Below are positions 6,413-12,805 of a stretch of DNA of 13,029 nucleotides, piece after piece. The stretch's first letter is position 1. Each line of letters starts with the position of its first letter. Below the pieces are notes generated by a model. That model did not search any database and was not told the origin of the DNA. It saw only the letters and a list, made by a program, of their open reading frames with translations. Source of the DNA: Oscillospiraceae bacterium. Lineage in GTDB: Bacteria > Bacillota_A > Clostridia > Oscillospirales > Oscillospiraceae. The position numbers and the translations under genes were made by a program. Location of the stretch: assembly GCA_017459865.1 (NCBI GenBank), contig JAFUCD010000016.1:1-13029 (forward strand). The letters run 5' to 3'.

Positions 6413-6453
6413 GAAAAAGACAGCGAATGAACCCTTCGGTCCATTCGCTGTCT
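6413..6453 (-). terminator. Rho-independent terminator of the flavin reductase gene
   Basis: A perfect 12-bp stem (AGACAGCGAATG 6418-6429 with CATTCGCTGTCT 6442-6453) and 12-base loop, followed in the minus direction by TTTTTCG. It lies 85 bases after the reductase stop and fits as its terminator. Confidence 0.88.
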
Positions 6454-6537
6454 CTATGTGTTGAATGTGCCTAGCGTGGTCACGGAAGACGGACTCGGTC
6501 CGCCGTCAGCGTCCGGTCAGGCAGTTCAGGCGTGCGC

Positions 6538-8349
6538 TCAGGCCGCGTCTGCGTATTTCGAGGCGCTCTGACCGGCGATGCGTCCGAAGACGATGAAGTC
6601 GCAGACGGCGTTGCCGCCGACACGGTTGCCGCCGTGGATGCCGCCCGTGGTCTCGCCCGCGGCGAACAGACCCGGGATGACATTGCCGTTGGTATCGATG
6701 ACCTCGGCGTTGCTGTTGATCTTGATGCCGCCCATGGTGTGGTGGATGCCCGGCGCGATCTTGATGGCGTAGAACGGCGCGGTCGAAAGATCGGCGTCCA
6801 TGCCGTTGTTGCGGCCGAATTCGGCATCCTCGCCCTTGGCGACGGATTCGTTCCAGGTGTTCATCGTGTCCACGAAGTTCTGCACGGCGTCCCCCTCAAG
6901 ACCCATGTTCTTCGCCAGCTCTTCATAGGTATCGCCCGTGATCGTAAAGCCGCGATCGATGAACTTCTGCGTCAGGGCGACCTCATCCACGAGATGCTGG
7001 TCGAAGATGATGAAGCAGTAGCCGTCCGGCTGCTTCAGCTCGGCCTGCGAAACGACGTCGCGGCCCGCAAGGTCATTGACGAAGCGCTTGCCCTCGGTGT
7101 TCACGATGATCGCGCCGTGGCTGCGGACAGATTCGGACACCAGCGTGCCGTCCTGCTGGATGACGGTCGGGTGCAGCTGGATCTGCTCCATATCCACGGT
7201 GTCGGCGCCGACGGCCTGCGCCATCGCGATGCCGTCGCCGGTCGCGCCGGAGTGGTTCGTCGTCACAGCGTTGCGCAGACTCTCGTCATAGCTCGCCATC
7301 AGATCGAAGTTCGCGCCGAAGCCGCCCGTGGTCAGCACCACAGACTTGGCGTGGATGATGTAGTTGTGCTCGGCGTCCTCGGCCTTCACGCCCACGGCGC
7401 GCCCGTCCTCCATGAGGATCTCTGTGGCCTTGGTGTTCACGCGCACATCGATGCCCAGCTTTTCGGTCTGCACCTTGAGCTTTTCGACCAGATACTCGCC
7501 GACGGGCAGACCGCCCTCGGGCTTGTGCAGATATTTGTGCGTCGTGCCGCCGGTCGCGACGACCTCCGGCAGCGGCGCGTCGATGGAGTAGAGCCAGTCG
7601 ACTGCCTCGGCGCTGTTCTCGGCAAGGGTGCGCACCAGCTCGGGGTCGGCCAGATCGTGACCCAGACGCAGCGTGTCTTCCACGAAGTTGTCCACGGTGC
7701 TGTCCGTGATGCCGAGCTCCGCCTCGACCTTCGTGTCGGCCGCGTTCATGCCGCCCTCGGCGCGCAGACTGTTGCCGCCGACGAAGGACATCTTCTCCAG
7801 CAGGATCACGTCCTGCCCCTGCTGCGTGGCAAGGACCGACGCCGTCAGACCTGCGCCGCCTGCGCCGACGACCACGACGTCGCAGGTGAGCTCCACGTCC
7901 GTCTTCTCCACCGGCGCGGAAGCCTCTACCGCGCGCTGGAACACAGCGGGATCAAAGCCGCCCGACTCGAGCGCATTGATGACCGCCGCCTTGATGGCGT
8001 CCGATGTGATGGTGGCGCCCGCAATGGAGTCCACCGACAGGCTCTGGTTTTCATAGATCGAGACAGGCAGCTCGTCCACGGCGACAGAGCCGATGCCCTC
8101 GGTCTCTTCGTGGCTGACGACGCGGATCTGATAGATCTTTTCAGCATCGGCAACGATCTCGACCTCGATCGGTCCGTTTCGTCCCTCTGCAGAGCCGGTC
8201 AACGTCACGGCGTCCTTGGAGACGTTGGTGTCGCCGACCGTCTTTGTCGTGTTGGCAGAGATGATGCTCCATACCAGAACGACCAGGAGGAAGACGCCGC
8301 ATGCGATACCGATCAGATCGTGCAGCTTGTTCTTTTTCTGCTTATCCAT
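6538..8349 (-). CDS. Membrane-anchored FMN/FAD fumarate-reductase-type flavoprotein
   Basis: A 603-residue protein related to soluble fumarate reductases and urocanate-type reductases. A short basic N-terminus and one transmembrane helix (residues 9-32) place the rest outside the membrane. An FMN-binding domain (about 42-130) carries SIAGATITS with Thr113, the residue to which ApbE would attach FMN. A FAD-binding reductase domain starts at DVVVVGAGGAGL (157-168). Counterparts of the Shewanella Fcc3 catalytic residues are present: His393 (QLHPT), Arg430 (AGRD, proton donor), His536 (HHTMGG) and Arg576 (HGGNR). There is no heme domain. The residue aligned with Met375 of Fcc3 is Leu403, so fumarate is not assured as substrate. 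The ATG at 8349 follows GGAGGG; an in-frame start upstream at 8436 overlaps the promoter. Single-gene unit. Confidence 0.9.
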   Translation of the reverse strand: MDKQKKNKLHDLIGIACGVFLLVVLVWSIISANTTKTVGDTNVSKDAVTLTGSAEGRNGPIEVEIVADAEKIYQIRVVSHEETEGIGSVAVDELPVSIYENQSLSVDSIAGATITSDAIKAAVINALESGGFDPAVFQRAVEASAPVEKTDVELTCDVVVVGAGGAGLTASVLATQQGQDVILLEKMSFVGGNSLRAEGGMNAADTKVEAELGITDSTVDNFVEDTLRLGHDLADPELVRTLAENSAEAVDWLYSIDAPLPEVVATGGTTHKYLHKPEGGLPVGEYLVEKLKVQTEKLGIDVRVNTKATEILMEDGRAVGVKAEDAEHNYIIHAKSVVLTTGGFGANFDLMASYDESLRNAVTTNHSGATGDGIAMAQAVGADTVDMEQIQLHPTVIQQDGTLVSESVRSHGAIIVNTEGKRFVNDLAGRDVVSQAELKQPDGYCFIIFDQHLVDEVALTQKFIDRGFTITGDTYEELAKNMGLEGDAVQNFVDTMNTWNESVAKGEDAEFGRNNGMDADLSTAPFYAIKIAPGIHHTMGGIKINSNAEVIDTNGNVIPGLFAAGETTGGIHGGNRVGGNAVCDFIVFGRIAGQSASKYADAA

Positions 8350-8406
8350 AGTTCCCTCCAAATGTAATAGACTGAGAGCGGAATATGATGCGTTGCTCTT
8401 GCAAAA

Positions 8407-8436
8407 ATGATAGCGTATCAGCGCTGTTATTGTCAA
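8407..8436 (-). promoter_or_regulatory. Predicted promoter of the flavin reductase gene
   Basis: On the minus strand a perfect TTGACA (8431-8436) and TATCAT (8407-8412) lie 18 bases apart, giving a leader of about 50 bases. The -35 is part of a short inverted repeat TTGTC-TT-GACAA (8430-8441 region), a possible operator. The gene should be well expressed by the housekeeping sigma factor. Confidence 0.7.
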
Positions 8437-8517
8437 GACAAATCATCAAAAGTGTGAGAGTTTTTGACGCATCCATTCGTGTTGCGTACGCACAAAGCCC
8501 TCGTGCCGGGCTCATGA

Positions 8518-8646
8518 TCATAGTCGGGACAGACAATTGCCAAAATGGCGCGGGAAATGCCGTTGCAGACATCCTCCCGCGCCTCGAGCAGCGCAATATG
8601 CAGTTTCCGGCAGACCGCCGATGACGACCACATCAAGATCCCGCAT
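8518..8646 (-). pseudogene. Short ORF coupled to the moeA-PBP gene, possible gene remnant
   Basis: Its ATG shares one base with the stop of the moeA-PBP gene (TGATG), the layout of a coupled downstream gene. It reads MRDLDVVVIGGLPETAYC and stops after 42 residues. A neighbouring frame stays open further (ending at 8433) and reads KLHIALLEAREDVCNGISRAIL, so a frameshifted remnant of a longer gene is possible. I do not recognise the protein. The stretch 8350-8645 otherwise holds only the reductase promoter and the hairpin 8547-8583. Confidence 0.25.
8547..8583 (-). terminator. Possible terminator downstream of the moeA pair
   Basis: GGCGCGGGA (8547-8555) pairs perfectly with TCCCGCGCC (8575-8583), loop 19 bases, followed in the minus direction by ATTTTGG. 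The stem is strong but the U-run is short and the loop long, so efficient termination is doubtful. Confidence 0.4.
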
Positions 8647-10556
8647 CAGAAAACGTCGATGATCTCGCCCGGGCGATCCAGCGTATAGCCGCCCATCGCC
8701 TCGATCCGTTCCCGGAACTGGCTGCTTTTGAGCGTGGAGATCAGCTGTCGGATGAGATCGGTGTTCCAGACGCTCTCCGGGATCAGCAGATCATATTCCT
8801 CCACACAGATCGGCAGGAAATCCAGATCATAGAGTCTGGCCGAGGAATAGATCCCCATGCCGGCGTCCGCGCTGCCGCCGGCGATCTGTACGGCGACGGC
8901 GTTGTGGGTCATCTCCTCGCGCTCATAGCCATAGACCTGATCGGGGTCAACGCCCTCCTTTCGGCACAGATAATCCGTCAGGATGCGCGTGCCGGAGCCC
9001 TTCTGCCGGTTCACATAGCGCACGCCCTCTCGTGCGATCTCCGCAAAGCGAACGATGCCCAGGGGATTGTCCTTTTGCAGCATCAGCCCCTGCTGACGTC
9101 CTACGCAGCGTACCAGACGGACGCCGCCGTGGGGGAAATACTTCTTGATATACCGGCGATTATATTCACCCGTCTCCGTATCCAGCAGATGGATGCCCGC
9201 GGCGTGCGCCTCGCCCCGGCGGATGGCCATGATGCCGCCCATAGAGCCCACATGGGCGGAGGAGAGGAAGATGCGGTGATCCTCCCGGTGGATGAGATCC
9301 GTCAGTTCATCCAGCAGCGGATCGTGGCTGCCGATGACGACCAGCGTGTTCTTCAGCTGCCCCTTGTCCTTGAGCAGCCGGACGCGGACCTCCTCTCCCG
9401 CCGGATAGCCCTCCGTGCCCTGAGGCACCACCAGCATCCCGTCCGCCTTCATAAAGGAGGACACGACGCCGCTGCCGCGCGGCAGGGGGGAGGCCATCAG
9501 AGAATCGCCCACATAGCCCATGCGCAGGCGCACATACTCCTGATACTTGAGCCCCGAGACCACCTGCCGCGTCAGTCTGGCGCGGGTACGGCTTTCCGTT
9601 TTCTTCACTCTGCCGTACCAAGTGTCGATCAGGGGCTGCAGGAATTCCTCGATCACGATGATGCCGGAGACCGGATAACCGGGTACGCCCAGAATGGGCT
9701 TTTCTCCGCGAAGACCCAAAATCGCGGGCTTGCCGGGCTTGATGGCGACGCCGTGATACAGCACCTCGCCGATCTCGCGCACGGCGGCGGTGGAATAGTC
9801 GTCCCGCCCTGCAGAGGAGCCGGCGTTCAGGATCACCATGTCGCACGCATCAGTTGCCTTCTCAACCATATCCCGGATGGCCTCAAAACGGTCGGACGTG
9901 ATGGGATAGGTTCTTGGCTCCGCGCCCCAGTCCCTGAGCATGGCGGAGAAGATGGAGGAATTGAATTCCAGGATCTCGCCCGGCTTGGGGTCGGCGCCGG
10001 GAGAGACGATCTCATCTCCGGTGGGGATGATGCCCACCACGGGGCGGCGGATGACGGCAAGCTCCGACACACCGCCCGCGATCATGGCGCCGATGGCCGC
10101 GGCGTTGATCTCCGTGAAGCTGGGGAGGATCATTTCTCCGGCGCAGATGTCCTCGCCGATCTGCCGGATATGCTGCCACGGCGCCGCGGCGGCGTGGATG
10201 GTGATGCTGCCGTCGCTGTTATTGAGGATATCCTCCACCATGATGACGGCGTCGCATCCCTCCGGGATCGGGTCACCGGTATCCACCACGACGAACTGAT
10301 CCTCGCGCAGAGTGACGGGCGTGGTTTCGGTAGCGCCAAAGCTGTCCTTTGCCCGCAGCGCCACGCCGTCCATGGCGCTGGCTGCATAATGGGGCGCGTT
10401 GATCCTGGCGTAAACCGCCCGGGACGTGATGCGCCCGTAGGAGGCCTGCACCGGGACGGTTTCAAACTGCGCGGCGAAACCGTTTTCCTGCAATTTCCGG
10501 AGATAGTCTTTCTTTGCCTGCTCCAGCGGCGCGTTGGTCAAAAATTCAAAGCCCAT
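8646..10556 (-). CDS. Molybdopterin biosynthesis protein: MoeA fused to a PBP-like domain
   Basis: A 636-residue fusion. Residues 1-400 are MoeA-like, the enzyme that inserts Mo or W into adenylylated molybdopterin: ASAMDGVALRAKDSFG near 60, GIIPTGDEIVSPG (174-187), NAGSSAGRDD (244-253), and IKPGKPAILG with GVPGYPVSG (290-298). Residues about 404-620 (from TLVVIGSHDPLLDEL, with SAHVGSMGGIMAIRRGEAHAAGIHLLD and RQKGSGTRILTDYL) form a periplasmic-binding-protein-like fold (PBP superfamily domain, as in molybdate-responsive LysR-type sensors), which may bind the metal oxyanion or a cofactor intermediate; that is inference. The ATG at 10556 is nine bases after the upstream moeA stop, and GAGGTG overlaps that stop, so the two are one operon. 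Confidence 0.9.
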   Translation of the reverse strand: MGFEFLTNAPLEQAKKDYLRKLQENGFAAQFETVPVQASYGRITSRAVYARINAPHYAASAMDGVALRAKDSFGATETTPVTLREDQFVVVDTGDPIPEGCDAVIMVEDILNNSDGSITIHAAAAPWQHIRQIGEDICAGEMILPSFTEINAAAIGAMIAGGVSELAVIRRPVVGIIPTGDEIVSPGADPKPGEILEFNSSIFSAMLRDWGAEPRTYPITSDRFEAIRDMVEKATDACDMVILNAGSSAGRDDYSTAAVREIGEVLYHGVAIKPGKPAILGLRGEKPILGVPGYPVSGIIVIEEFLQPLIDTWYGRVKKTESRTRARLTRQVVSGLKYQEYVRLRMGYVGDSLMASPLPRGSGVVSSFMKADGMLVVPQGTEGYPAGEEVRVRLLKDKGQLKNTLVVIGSHDPLLDELTDLIHREDHRIFLSSAHVGSMGGIMAIRRGEAHAAGIHLLDTETGEYNRRYIKKYFPHGGVRLVRCVGRQQGLMLQKDNPLGIVRFAEIAREGVRYVNRQKGSGTRILTDYLCRKEGVDPDQVYGYEREEMTHNAVAVQIAGGSADAGMGIYSSARLYDLDFLPICVEEYDLLIPESVWNTDLIRQLISTLKSSQFRERIEAMGGYTLDRPGEIIDVF

Positions 10557-10565
10557 TTTCTCACC

Positions 10566-11777
10566 TCAGTAAAGATAAACCTGTACCTGCGCGCCCTTGG
10601 GGAGCCCCTCGCAGTCGCGCGAAATGATGAAATAGCCGTCCGCCCCTGCCAGCTGCGTGATCAGCCCGGACTTGGACCGGATGGGCGCGGCCAGAAGCCG
10701 ATCGCCCTCCCGCCGCAGATGACAGGCGCTCAGCTGCTCCCGTCCGTGGTTTGCGCCGAGGCTCTCCGTCAGCTCCGCCGTGACCGTATAGATCTCCCGC
10801 TGCCTTCCCATGAGCTTGCCCAACAGCGGCAGCACAAAGAGCTGCGCCACAAAGCAGGCGGCCACCGGATGCCCGGGCAGACCGATCAGCGGTTTGTTCC
10901 CGGCTTTGCCCAAAATGGTGGGCTTGCCCGGCTTGATGGCGATGCCGTGCAGCAACAGCGTGCCCATGCGTTCGATGATGCGGCAGGCCGCGTCCTTAAC
11001 GCCCACGCTGCTGCCGCCGGAGAGGATCACCGCATCACATTCCGCTGCGGCCGTCTCCATCTTCTGCCGCAGCAGCGCTTCATCGTCCGCTGCGATGCCG
11101 TAATCCACCGTCTGGGCTCCGAATTCCGTCAGCATGGCGGTCAGCAGCGGAGCATTCACGTCCCGTATCTGACCGGGACCCGGCGTCTCGTCCGGCGGCA
11201 CCAGCTCGTCCCCGGTAGAGATCACGCCGACCTTCACCTTGCGCGCCACGGGCACAGTCGTCTTTCCGATGGCCGCCAGCGCACCGATGTCCTGCGCGGT
11301 CAGCACCCGCCCGGCGGGGAGGATCTCCTTGCCGGGAAACACATCGTCGCCCCGGAAGATCAGGTTCATCCCCGGCGTACCCGGCTTTAGGATCCCGACG
11401 GTACCATCGCCGTAGTCCTCGGTATATTCGATCATCACCGCGCAGTCGGCTCCTTTGGGGAGCGCGCCGCCGGTGGGCACATAGGCGCAGCTGTCGCGGG
11501 AAAGGGCGAGATCCGCGCTCTGTCCCATCTGCACTTCTCCCGCGACCTGCAGGATCGCGGGGATCGCTTCGGTGCAGCCGAAGGTATCCGCGGCGCGGCA
11601 GGCATAGCCGTCTACGGTGGAACGGTCAAAGTCCGGCACATATTCCTGCGCCGTGACCGGTTCGGCCAGCACGCGGCCGAGCGCACCGGTCAGCGGGGCA
11701 GCCTCGACGAGACCGAGCGGCTCGAATTCCGTTTCGATCAGCGCCAGCACTTCCTGCGGTGTTTTGACTTCCAGCAT
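10566..11777 (-). CDS. moeA: Molybdopterin molybdotransferase MoeA
   Basis: Stand-alone MoeA of 403 residues, the usual length. It catalyses metal insertion into molybdopterin-AMP in the cytoplasm. The family motifs are FDRSTVDGYA (50-59), VGVISTGDELVPP (183-195), SGGSSVGVKDA (253-263), IKPGKPTILG (281-290) and GLPGHPVAA (299-307). The ATG at 11777 follows GGAGGTG at good spacing. It heads an operon with the MoeA-PBP fusion. No Mo or W enzyme, uptake system or MogA is in the window, so the client enzyme lies elsewhere. The nearest upstream promoter is that of a degraded hemZ copy 224 bases away. Confidence 0.93.
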   Translation of the reverse strand: MLEVKTPQEVLALIETEFEPLGLVEAAPLTGALGRVLAEPVTAQEYVPDFDRSTVDGYACRAADTFGCTEAIPAILQVAGEVQMGQSADLALSRDSCAYVPTGGALPKGADCAVMIEYTEDYGDGTVGILKPGTPGMNLIFRGDDVFPGKEILPAGRVLTAQDIGALAAIGKTTVPVARKVKVGVISTGDELVPPDETPGPGQIRDVNAPLLTAMLTEFGAQTVDYGIAADDEALLRQKMETAAAECDAVILSGGSSVGVKDAACRIIERMGTLLLHGIAIKPGKPTILGKAGNKPLIGLPGHPVAACFVAQLFVLPLLGKLMGRQREIYTVTAELTESLGANHGREQLSACHLRREGDRLLAAPIRSKSGLITQLAGADGYFIISRDCEGLPKGAQVQVYLY

Positions 11778-11779
11778 GC

Positions 11780-11806
11780 TTACACCTCCGCGATGATTTT
11801 GCCCAT
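11780..11806 (-). other. Eight-codon ORF at the duplication junction, ahead of moeA
   Basis: ATG to TAA encodes MGKIIAEV and ends two bases before the moeA start; the moeA ribosome site is inside its last codons. MGKIIA is a common start of MOSC-domain proteins, which in many Clostridia are neighbours of moeA. It may be the stub of a lost MOSC gene or a chance leader ORF. It has no clear ribosome site of its own. Confidence 0.2.
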
Positions 11807-11967
11807 GTCAAGGTGACGTTCCGCGCCCCGCACGAGAGCGTCAGCACAGCGCAGTCGCCGCCCGCCGGCGCCTCCGGGGTGCTCCGACCGCTCATCGGGA
11901 AACAGCCTCAGCAGCATCTGCTCGGCGGCATAGCGCGCTGATCATGGTTGACAAGATAAAGCTTCTT
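11803..11967 (-). pseudogene. Degraded copy of the hemZ 5' end
   Basis: This stretch is a diverged copy of hemZ codons 1-54 (6140-6301), in the same orientation. Translation in shifting frames gives KLYLVNHDQR, then YAAEQMLLRLFPDERSEHP, then GGDCAVLTLSCGARNVTLTW, against KLYLVNHDQR, YATEQMLLTLFPDERPEYP and DGDCAVLTLSRGAQNATVTC in intact hemZ. The start codon has become AAG (11965-11967), two extra bases lie near 11935, and one extra base near 11878. It cannot make HemZ. Upstream similarity continues through the ribosome site (AAGGAGCGAAC) and promoter to about 12040. It now forms the leader of the moeA operon. Confidence 0.9.
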
Positions 11968-12000
11968 GTTCGCTCCTTGAAAGTTATGCGGAATAGAATT

Positions 12001-12029
12001 ATTTTAACAAGCTTTCTCCCGCTTGTCCA
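12001..12029 (-). promoter_or_regulatory. Duplicated hemZ promoter, likely driving the moeA operon
   Basis: TGGACA (12024-12029) and TAAAAT (12001-12006) on the minus strand, 17 bases apart, are identical to the boxes of intact hemZ (6335-6363), although flanking bases have diverged. The reading direction is toward moeA and no better promoter is visible between here and moeA, so this is the likely start of moeA transcription. Confidence 0.6.
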
Positions 12030-12044
12030 TACCGAGAAAACAAC

Positions 12045-12092
12045 AAGCCGCCGCACAACGACCGAAACGGCCGGAATGCGGCAGCTTTATTA
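12045..12092. terminator. Bidirectional terminator downstream of the 59-residue ORF
   Basis: AAGCCGCCGCA (12045-12055) pairs with TGCGGCAGCTT (12077-12087) with one mismatch. It is followed by TTATT on plus and by TTGTTGTTTTC on minus. It ends the two unrecognised genes to its right and insulates the duplicated promoter. Confidence 0.65.
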
Positions 12093-12269
12093 CTCTGCAT
12101 GTGTAAATCCCTCTTGCCAGTATTTTTGATCGACCGCATAGCATTCGATCACCCGATCAGTACGTTCGAACTGCGTCTGCATCTGTGCGAGCGCTGCGTC
12201 ATTATAGCATGCGTTTCCATGTGTCCGTTTCATCGCTGCTTTCGTCGAGGTTACTGCCTGATAAAGCAT
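12090..12269 (-). CDS. Hypothetical protein, 59 residues
   Basis: Not recognised. The ATG at 12269 is preceded by CAGGTGA at suitable spacing; an in-frame ATG at 12290 lacks a ribosome site. The product, beginning MLYQAVTSTKAAMKR and ending KYWQEGFTHAE, is polar, with no membrane segment or signal, and looks largely helical. It follows the 141-residue gene by 30 bases on the same strand and ends inside the terminator stem region, so the two probably share a transcript. Base composition is lower in GC than the genes to the left. Confidence 0.4.
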   Translation of the reverse strand: MLYQAVTSTKAAMKRTHGNACYNDAALAQMQTQFERTDRVIECYAVDQKYWQEGFTHAE

Positions 12270-12299
12270 AACGCATTCACCTGAAATCATGTGTATGGG

Positions 12300-12725
12300 T
12301 CATTCGATCCACTCATACGTAACGCAGTCTACATCGGGCAGCTCGAGCCGTAGTTCACGCCCGGACGAGAGAACGAGGATCATGGACCCGTAGTAAATGT
12401 AATGATACAAATACTCGAGCTTGTATCTGTCCTCCGTAAGATGAAAAAGCGCCTCCTTCGGCATGGAGATATAGGCTGAGGCAGCACCACGCAGCTTCCT
12501 TTTTGTCTTATGCTGATACAGCGCATAATCCATCTCCGGCAGGTGGTATCGGATCACCAGGCTTTTCGCGGATGGACAATAGTATTTCACGGAATCATGA
12601 TTTGTGATCTGATCCTCAAATGCAAAAACTATGCAATCCTTGTCCTGAAAAATGCTTTGGATCACGCAATCATGCGGGTTTGGAATATCGTGAAGAGACT
12701 TCAGTAAATCATATCTCTGAATCAT
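12300..12725 (-). CDS. Hypothetical protein, 141 residues, beta-rich
   Basis: Not recognised. The ATG at 12725 has GGAGGTG nine bases before it, which decides the start over the longer frame from 12785 that would run through the promoter. The product begins MIQRYDLLKSLHDIP, then DCVIQSIFQDKDCIVFAFED, and ends LELPDVDCVTYEWIE. The alternating pattern suggests beta sheet; there is no signal peptide or membrane span. Size and style recall small immunity-type proteins of polymorphic toxin loci, but I see no toxin and no diagnostic motif, so this is only a resemblance. GC is clearly lower than in the rest of the window, which points to transfer. Confidence 0.6.
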   Translation of the reverse strand: MIQRYDLLKSLHDIPNPHDCVIQSIFQDKDCIVFAFEDQITNHDSVKYYCPSAKSLVIRYHLPEMDYALYQHKTKRKLRGAASAYISMPKEALFHLTEDRYKLEYLYHYIYYGSMILVLSSGRELRLELPDVDCVTYEWIE

Positions 12726-12756
12726 TCGAGCAACACCTCCTGCCGGGATAAAATCG

Positions 12757-12785
12757 ATTGTACCACAAAAAGAAAGGCACGGCAA
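12757..12785 (-). promoter_or_regulatory. Predicted promoter of the 141-residue gene
   Basis: On the minus strand TTGCCG (12780-12785) and TACAAT (12757-12762) with a 17-base spacer, about 30 bases before the start codon. The -35 lies within the stem of the hairpin 12777-12805. Confidence 0.45.
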
Positions 12786-12805
12786 TTCTATCAGAATTAC
12801 CGTGC
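12777..12805 (-). terminator. Hairpin abutting the right insertion sequence
   Basis: GCACGGCAATTC (12777-12788) pairs with GAATTACCGTGC (12794-12805), one mismatch on plus that becomes a G-T wobble in minus-strand RNA. It is followed in the minus direction by CTTTCTTTTTG, a good U-rich tail. The insertion sequence begins at the very next base (12806), as on the left side of the window. Confidence 0.75.

Noticed and set aside
5225..6430. A 401-codon plus-strand frame opposite hemZ
   Set aside because: No family resemblance, and it runs through the hemZ promoter; hemZ itself is unmistakable.
6532..8367. A 611-codon plus-strand frame opposite the flavin reductase
   Set aside because: Composition is His/Arg/Val-rich as expected for the complement of a GC-rich gene; the minus-strand gene has promoter, ribosome site, motifs and terminator.
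8904..11390. A very long open frame on the plus strand opposite the moeA genes
   Set aside because: It is antisense to two genes with full sets of MoeA motifs, has no ribosome site or recognisable domain, and long antisense frames are common in GC-rich DNA with strong third-position bias.
11626..11895. An 89-residue gene with hemZ-like start running into moeA
   Set aside because: The resemblance comes from the decayed hemZ copy; after about 32 residues the frame runs antisense-free but out of frame into moeA, so it is not a gene.
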